From Peptoniphilus sp. (GTDB lineage: Bacteria; Bacillota; Clostridia; Tissierellales; Peptoniphilaceae): a stretch of DNA of 10,960 nucleotides. The position numbers and the translations under genes were made by a program. Location of the stretch: the NCBI GenBank assembly GCA_029983555.1, contig JASBZH010000045.1:1-10960 (forward strand), given 5' to 3'. Positions 6,938 to 10,960 of this stretch are shown piece after piece (position 1 is the stretch's first letter; the number at the start of each line of letters is the position of its first letter). Below the pieces are notes generated by a model, which saw only the letters and a list, made by a program, of their open reading frames with translations, searched no databases and had not been told where the DNA came from.

Positions 6938-6966
6938 ATATTACTACTTGAGGGAAAAATTGTCAA
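6938..6966 (-). promoter_or_regulatory. Promoter of the SLH-domain peptidase gene
   Basis: On the minus strand a perfect TTGACA (6966-6961) is followed by a 17-bp spacer and TAATAT (6943-6938), which matches the -10 consensus at four of six positions. Transcription would begin near 6931 and give a leader of about 84 nt. Confidence 0.65.
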
Positions 6967-7027
6967 TGTTTTAATGAAGTACTAAAGTTCAAGTTGATAT
7001 TTTAAAAAAATGTTTTCAAAGATTAGA

Positions 7028-7056
7028 TTGACATTGGCCATTTATCAATATATTAT
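7028..7056 (+). promoter_or_regulatory. Promoter of the HAD phosphatase-thiD operon
   Basis: A perfect TTGACA (7028-7033), a 17-bp spacer and TATTAT (7051-7056, five of six) make a near-consensus sigma-A promoter, with a start near 7063. It lies inside the long open frame that begins at ATG 7010, showing that this upstream frame is not translated from that transcript. Confidence 0.75.
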
Positions 7057-7090
7057 AGCTTTAAAAGACTATTTGTTTATAAAGAATATT

Positions 7091-7097
7091 GAGGTGG
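7091..7097 (+). promoter_or_regulatory. Ribosome binding site that fixes the HAD phosphatase start
   Basis: GAGGTGG lies 2 nt before ATG 7100 when counted from its last G (about 4-5 nt from the GGTG core). The ATG at 7010 has no Shine-Dalgarno sequence, so this site decides the start. Confidence 0.7.
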
Positions 7098-7099
7098 AA

Positions 7100-7741
7100 A
7101 TGTTAGCTATATTTGATGTTGACGGAGTGATATTAGATTCAATGGGTTATTGCAATAATATTTCAGAAAGATATCTTTTGAAAAACAATATTACTCCCGA
7201 GAAAAATCTTTCTGATAAAATGTTTAGTATGAGTTTTAAACAGGGATCTGAATATGTAGCCAAAAATTATCCTATTGACAAGAGTGCAGAAACTATAAAG
7301 ATAGAAATTTTAGAAGGTCTCAAGGATTTTTATTTTAATGAAGTTGGTTTAAAGGATGGAGCTTTAGGTACTTTAAAATTTCTAAAGAATAAAAATATAG
7401 AAATTATAGTTGCAACCTCTACGGATAAATTTTTAATAGAAGGTGCTTTTAATAGACTTCAAATTACAGATTATTTTACAAAAATTTATTCTCCAGATAC
7501 TTTAAAAATTCCAAAATCAAGTATTGAGTTTTTAAAAACTATTTTAAAAGATTATAAAATAAATGGAGAAGATGCAATTTTATTTGAAGATGGCCTGTAT
7601 TCAGTTATAAATGCAAAAAAACTTATGATAAATACCGTCGGAATTTATGACGAAGCGAGTAAAAAGAATAGGGAGAAATTAAAAAGAGAAGCGGACTTAT
7701 ATTTAGATAGTTTAAAAGATTATAGAGGTGAATTTTTATGA
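7100..7741 (+). CDS. HAD-superfamily phosphatase (phosphoglycolate phosphatase-like)
   Basis: With the ATG at 7100 this is a 213-aa HAD hydrolase starting MLAIFDVDGVILDS. Nucleophile Asp6 and acid Asp8 are motif I, ATSTDK with Ser107 is motif II, Lys136 in LKIPKS is motif III, and Glu163-Asp164 in LFEDG is motif IV. The insert between motifs I and II fits an alpha-helical cap, as in beta-phosphoglucomutase or phosphoglycolate phosphatase relatives. The frame is open back to ATG 7010, but those 30 codons contain the promoter and lack homology to a HAD start. Its stop overlaps the thiD start (ATGA), so the two are translationally coupled. A role as phosphatase in thiamine metabolism is therefore plausible, but the substrate cannot be read from the sequence. 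Confidence 0.85.
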   Translation: MLAIFDVDGVILDSMGYCNNISERYLLKNNITPEKNLSDKMFSMSFKQGSEYVAKNYPIDKSAETIKIEILEGLKDFYFNEVGLKDGALGTLKFLKNKNIEIIVATSTDKFLIEGAFNRLQITDYFTKIYSPDTLKIPKSSIEFLKTILKDYKINGEDAILFEDGLYSVINAKKLMINTVGIYDEASKKNREKLKREADLYLDSLKDYRGEFL

Positions 7742-8532
7742 AAAAAGCACTTACAATAGCTGGCACTGATCCAACTGGAGGAGCTGGAGTGCAGGCAGAT
7801 TTAAAGACATTTTTGGCGAATGGCGTTTATGGAATGAGTGCAATAACTTCTGTTGTCAGTCAAAATACAATGGGTGTTACGGCAATTTGCGATATGACGC
7901 CAGAATTTTTAGAAAAACAGCTCGACGCAGTTTTTACAGATATTTTTCCTGATGCAGTTAAAATTGGAATGGTATCAAATAAAGATTTAATTTTAAAAAT
8001 TGCTGAAAAGTTAGAAGAGTATGAGCCAAAAAATATTGTGCTAGATCCCGTCATGGTTTCAACATCTGGAAATAAATTAATTTCAGAAGATGCAGTAAAT
8101 GTATTAATTAGTAGGCTGATTCCTATGGCGGATGTCATAACTCCAAATATAGATGAGGGTGAAATTTTATCTGGAATTAAAATTAAAACTAAAGATGATA
8201 TGGAAGAGGCTGCAAAAATTATCTTTGAAAAGACAAAGACTGTTGTGCTATTAAAGGGTGGCCACAGAACTGAAGATGCGAATGATTTAATTTATGATGG
8301 AAAGATTAGGTGGATTAAAGGAGAAAGAGTTTCTAATAAAAATTCTCACGGAACTGGGTGCACTCTTTCGTCTGCAATAGCGTCAAATTTAGCAAAAGGT
8401 ATGAATACACAAGATTCAATAATAAAGGCAAAAGAATATGTAACAGGCGCTTTAAAAGATGGACTTAACTTGGGCAAGGGGTCTGGTCCACTAAACCATG
8501 GATATGTTTTTAAAGATTATTTTGAAAAATAA
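7738..8532 (+). CDS. thiD: Hydroxymethylpyrimidine/phosphomethylpyrimidine kinase (ThiD)
   Basis: This 264-aa ribokinase-fold kinase has normal ThiD length. ThiD phosphorylates 4-amino-5-hydroxymethyl-2-methylpyrimidine to the mono- and then the diphosphate for thiamine synthesis or salvage. Visible features are TIAGTDPTGGAGVQADLK (residues 6-23), Gln42 and Met78 at positions that contact the pyrimidine in known ThiD structures, LDPVMVSTSG (102-111), the anion-hole/catalytic SHGTGCTLSSA (203-213) and GSGPLNH (248-254). These favour true ThiD over the related pyridoxal kinases. Translation starts at an ATG overlapping the HAD stop, with GAGGTGA 6 nt upstream. No thiE, thiM or TPP riboswitch is present in the window. 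Confidence 0.93.
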   Translation: MKKALTIAGTDPTGGAGVQADLKTFLANGVYGMSAITSVVSQNTMGVTAICDMTPEFLEKQLDAVFTDIFPDAVKIGMVSNKDLILKIAEKLEEYEPKNIVLDPVMVSTSGNKLISEDAVNVLISRLIPMADVITPNIDEGEILSGIKIKTKDDMEEAAKIIFEKTKTVVLLKGGHRTEDANDLIYDGKIRWIKGERVSNKNSHGTGCTLSSAIASNLAKGMNTQDSIIKAKEYVTGALKDGLNLGKGSGPLNHGYVFKDYFEK

Positions 8533-8570
8533 TTAAAAAAGATAAATCTAAGATAAAATTACAGAGTATT

Positions 8571-8605
8571 AAAAATCAAAGTCATTTTTTGGCTTTGATT
8601 TTTTT
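8571..8605 (+). terminator. Terminator of the HAD-thiD operon
   Basis: A 14-bp stem (8571-8584 with 8590-8603, one G:U) closes a five-T loop and runs into a seven-T tail (8599-8605). It lies 38 bp after the thiD stop and is a strong intrinsic terminator. Confidence 0.92.
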
Positions 8606-8729
8606 ATTTATATTTTAAAAATCGCAAAATTTATCTCAAAATATGAATTAATTTTTATAAATTTCAATTAAATATTTCAATAAAAATTAATGAATATATT
8701 ATTTATAGAAAGAAATTCTATTAAAAAAA
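8606..8729 (+). other. AT-rich spacer with no recognised gene
   Basis: This stretch lies between the thiD terminator and the first LexA-like site. It is extremely AT-rich and I see no coding frame, RNA gene or ordered repeat. The gene-free region runs from 8533 to 8840. Its left end holds the thiD terminator and its right end holds the dinB promoter with LexA-type sites. Confidence 0.5.
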
Positions 8730-8741
8730 GAACAAATGTCT
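8730..8741 (+). promoter_or_regulatory. Distal LexA-like site upstream of dinB
   Basis: GAACAAATGTCT matches the Gram-positive SOS box core GAACRNRYGTTY at every position but one (C for T in the second half-site). It lies about 28 bp upstream of the -35. It is weaker than the other two and could be chance in such AT-rich sequence. Confidence 0.4.
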
Positions 8742-8768
8742 AAAATAAAACAAAATTTCTTAAAACTA

Positions 8769-8797
8769 TTGACAATTAGAACAAAAGTTTATACAAT
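8769..8797 (+). promoter_or_regulatory. Promoter of dinB-msrAB
   Basis: A perfect TTGACA (8769-8774), a 17-bp spacer and TACAAT (8792-8797, five of six) form a near-consensus sigma-A promoter with a start near 8804. LexA-type sites lie in the spacer and at the transcription start, as expected for repressor occlusion. Confidence 0.8.
8779..8790 (+). promoter_or_regulatory. LexA (SOS) box between -35 and -10 of the dinB promoter
   Basis: GAACAAAAGTTT has both conserved half-sites (GAAC and GTTY) at the correct 4-nt spacing and deviates from GAACRNRYGTTY only at the Y. It lies wholly in the promoter spacer, where bound LexA would block RNA polymerase. Confidence 0.65.
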
Positions 8798-8803
8798 GAA
8801 ATT

Positions 8804-8815
8804 GAACATGTGTTT
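8804..8815 (+). promoter_or_regulatory. LexA (SOS) box at the dinB transcription start
   Basis: GAACATGTGTTT fully matches the core of the Bacillus-type SOS box GAACRNRYGTTY. It begins 6 bp after the -10 hexamer, over the predicted transcription start, and 25 bp (centre to centre) after the spacer box. Confidence 0.75.
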
Positions 8816-8840
8816 AAAATAATCTTTAGGATGATTTTAA

Positions 8841-10109
8841 ATGGTTTATTTTTGTGATGATTTTTTTAGTAGAGATATTCTTCACGTGGATATGAATTCA
8901 TTTTATGTATCTGTGGAACTTAGGGATAGACCAGAATATATGGAAAAGGCAGTTGCTGTGGGTGGAGATGAGGAAAATAGGCATGGAATAATTTTGGCAA
9001 AGACGCCACTTGCTAAAAAATATGGAGTAAAAACTGGCGAGCCGATATGGCAGGCGAAAAAGAAATGTCCAGGTCTTGTGATTCTTCCTCCTCATTATGA
9101 TAAATATATTGAAGTGAGTAAAAAAGCTCACAAAATTTATTATTCATATACCAATCAAGTTGAGCCATTTGGAATGGATGAATGTTTTTTGGATGTAACT
9201 GGGTCTAAAAGGCTATTTGGAGATGGTTATAATATTGGAAATGAAATTAAGAGTAGAATAAAGAGAGAATTAAAAGTTACAGTCTCTGTTGGCAGATCCT
9301 TTAACAAAGTATTTGCAAAATTAGCAAGTGACATGGCTGGTCGAGATGAAATTTGTGAAATAAATAGAGATAATTTTAAAAAGGTAGTATGGCCTCTTGA
9401 AATTGACGAGATGATTATGATTGGAATAAAAACCAAGAGGAAATTAAACAAAATAAATATTTACACCCTAGGAGATTTGGCGGGTGCTGAGCCGGACATG
9501 CTCAGAAATTTATTTGGAATAAATGGACTTAAATTTAAAAATTGGGCAAATGGATACGACGACTCAAAGGTTTTAGATTATTATGCACAAATTCCAATTA
9601 AAACAATTGGCAGGAGCATAACTTGCAGTGAGGATTTGTTAAATGAATTTGAAGTTAGAGCAGTCTTACAAAAACTATCTCAAGATATTTCAAAAAGGCT
9701 AATTGAAAATAATTTTTTGGCAAGGGGAATACACGTCGGCTATAGGGATCACGACCTTTGTAGTTTTGGTTACGATAGCATGCTCGATTACCCGACTAAT
9801 TCTTCTATAGAAATTACAGAACTTGCTATGGAAGTTTTAAGAGAACATAGAGAGCTTGAAAATAGGATGAGAGCAATCTATATAAGAGCTATTAAACTCG
9901 TATCAGATAGGGAGTCAATACAGGCAGATTTTTTTAAAGATATATCTTCGCATGAAAAAAGTTTAAGTCTTGAGAGTGCAATTTATTTTATTAGAAAGAG
10001 ATATGGGAAAGATGCGATAACTTATGCTAATTTACTTGGAGACATAAAGATGCCAAACGACGGAAGAGAAATGGTGATTATGCCCCATAGTTTTTTTATG
10101 AACGTTTAG
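8841..10109 (+). CDS. dinB: Y-family DNA polymerase (DinB/Pol IV type)
   Basis: This 422-aa translesion polymerase copies damaged DNA without proofreading. Motifs: HVDMNSFYVSVE with catalytic Asp17 and a probable steric-gate Tyr22; GMDECFLDVTGS with catalytic Asp113 and Glu114; SVGRSFNKVFAKLASDM (149-165), the palm DNA-contact block; then a helix-hairpin-helix thumb and a little-finger domain from about residue 250. QADFF (361-365) resembles a beta-clamp binding motif and sits internally rather than at the C-terminus. DMNSFY is closer to UmuC-like Gram-positive Y polymerases than to E. coli DinB (DMDAFF), so UvrX-like naming is possible. The start ATG has a modest TTAGGATGA ribosome binding site. 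LexA-type boxes in the promoter point to SOS control. msrAB follows after 24 bp. Confidence 0.9.
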   Translation: MVYFCDDFFSRDILHVDMNSFYVSVELRDRPEYMEKAVAVGGDEENRHGIILAKTPLAKKYGVKTGEPIWQAKKKCPGLVILPPHYDKYIEVSKKAHKIYYSYTNQVEPFGMDECFLDVTGSKRLFGDGYNIGNEIKSRIKRELKVTVSVGRSFNKVFAKLASDMAGRDEICEINRDNFKKVVWPLEIDEMIMIGIKTKRKLNKINIYTLGDLAGAEPDMLRNLFGINGLKFKNWANGYDDSKVLDYYAQIPIKTIGRSITCSEDLLNEFEVRAVLQKLSQDISKRLIENNFLARGIHVGYRDHDLCSFGYDSMLDYPTNSSIEITELAMEVLREHRELENRMRAIYIRAIKLVSDRESIQADFFKDISSHEKSLSLESAIYFIRKRYGKDAITYANLLGDIKMPNDGREMVIMPHSFFMNV

Positions 10110-10133
10110 GGTATATCTTTTAAAGGTGATGAT

Positions 10134-10960
10134 ATGAATACAAATATTAAGATTATATATTTGGCTGGTGGCTGTTTTTGGGGAACTGAAGGATATTTTA
10201 AAAAATTAAAAGGTGTTTTAAAGACAGTTGTAGGATACGCAAATGGAGATAGTGAAAATACTAATTATGAAATTGTATCTTCAACTGATCATGCAGAAAC
10301 TGTAAAAATTTATTACGACTTTTCAAAAATTTCTCTTGCAGAAATTCTCCTTCACTATTTTAGAATAATAGATCCAAAATCAATCAATAGACAGGGATCA
10401 GATATAGGAAGACAATATAGAACTGGAATATATTGGGAAAAGGGAGACGAAGAGTCAGAAAAAATTGTAAGAAAATTTATAGAATATGAAGAAAGTAAAA
10501 TTGGAAAAGTTGCAGTGGAGATTTCTGAACTCAAAAACTTTGTAAAAGCAGAGGACTATCACCAGGATTATTTGGATAAAAATCCAGGAGGATATTGTCA
10601 TGTAAACTTAGCTATGGCTGATGATCCAATAATTGACGATGACAGAGAGTTTTTAGATGGTGAGAATAAAAAAGATGTGCTAGATGAATTATCTTTTTCT
10701 GTAATGGCAAACTCTGGAACAGAAAGGCCATTTTCAAGTGAACTTAACGACGAGTACAGAAAGGGAATTTATGTGGACAAACTTTCCAAAAAACCACTCT
10801 TTGCATCAAGCGATAAATTCGATGCAGGCTGCGGTTGGCCATCATTCTCAAGACCAATAGTTTCAAATTATTTGGATGAAAAGAAAGACTACTCTCTTGG
10901 AATGGATAGAACTGAAGTTAGATCAATTAGCTCAGACTCGCACCTTGGCCATGTATTTAA
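10134..10960 (+). CDS. msrAB: Bifunctional methionine sulfoxide reductase MsrA-MsrB, partial at 3' end
   Basis: The first 275 codons of a fused reductase are present; the frame runs off the window. The MsrA domain starts at once with AGGCFWGTEGYF (catalytic Cys14) and ends with EDYHQDYLDKNPGGYC, Cys155 being a likely resolving residue; it reduces the S-epimer of methionine sulfoxide. After a short acidic linker (about 161-180) the MsrB domain, specific for the R-epimer, shows GIYVDKLSKKPLFASSDKF and AGCGWPSFSRPI (231-242). The CxxC zinc pair is not evident. The MsrB catalytic Cys (R-x-C-x-N motif) would lie beyond the window. AAAGGTGA (10122-10129) precedes the ATG by 4 nt. The 24-bp gap to dinB with no terminator suggests co-transcription. 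No signal peptide is seen, so it is cytoplasmic. Confidence 0.92.
   Translation, partial: MNTNIKIIYLAGGCFWGTEGYFKKLKGVLKTVVGYANGDSENTNYEIVSSTDHAETVKIYYDFSKISLAEILLHYFRIIDPKSINRQGSDIGRQYRTGIYWEKGDEESEKIVRKFIEYEESKIGKVAVEISELKNFVKAEDYHQDYLDKNPGGYCHVNLAMADDPIIDDDREFLDGENKKDVLDELSFSVMANSGTERPFSSELNDEYRKGIYVDKLSKKPLFASSDKFDAGCGWPSFSRPIVSNYLDEKKDYSLGMDRTEVRSISSDSHLGHVF

Noticed and set aside
6848..7099. TPP riboswitch before the HAD-thiD operon
   Set aside because: The leader from the predicted start at about 7063 is too short, and no CTGAGA/ACCTGA-type conserved pieces were found.

Overview
The window is AT-rich (about 30% GC by eye). It carries Gram-positive AGGAGG-type ribosome binding sites, TTGACA/TATAAT-type promoters, SLH-domain cell-wall anchoring and Bacillus/Clostridium-type LexA boxes. 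Together these suggest a low-GC anaerobic Firmicute, possibly a Gram-positive anaerobic coccus of the Peptoniphilaceae/Tissierellia kind. The genus is not resolved. The content is mostly chromosomal housekeeping, plus one phage-defence gene (AbiH family). There is no insertion sequence, CRISPR array, tRNA or rRNA.

Left part (1-2892): a tight plus-strand operon of a GntP-type carboxylate permease, a hotdog acyl-CoA thioesterase and a stand-alone malonyl-CoA:ACP transacylase (FabD). It is closed by an unusual terminator made of two exact tandem copies of a 28-bp hairpin. The theme is organic or fatty acid handling, and the operon probably begins left of the window.

Middle (2893-6966): a monocistronic YoaK/DUF1275 membrane protein on the plus strand converges on two minus-strand genes, an AbiH-family protein and a secreted C69 peptidase with three SLH domains. 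Each minus-strand gene seems to be its own transcription unit, with a clear terminator between them. The peptidase has a consensus promoter and a leader with an inverted repeat. Its catalytic Cys directly follows the predicted signal-peptidase site.

Right part (6967-10960): a HAD phosphatase and ThiD are translationally coupled (ATGA overlap) behind a consensus promoter, and that promoter shows the HAD start lies 90 bp inside the longest reading frame. After a terminator comes a Y-family DNA polymerase (DinB type). Its promoter carries one full match and two near matches to the Gram-positive LexA box, so it is probably SOS-controlled. A fused methionine sulfoxide reductase MsrA-MsrB follows 24 bp later, cut by the window end, and is probably co-transcribed. 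That would join DNA-damage tolerance and oxidative protein repair in one unit.

I see no clearly unprecedented multi-gene system. The most informative signals are the multi-box dinB promoter with its downstream msrAB, the AbiH protein with its SIR2-like motif order, and the duplicated terminator hairpin.
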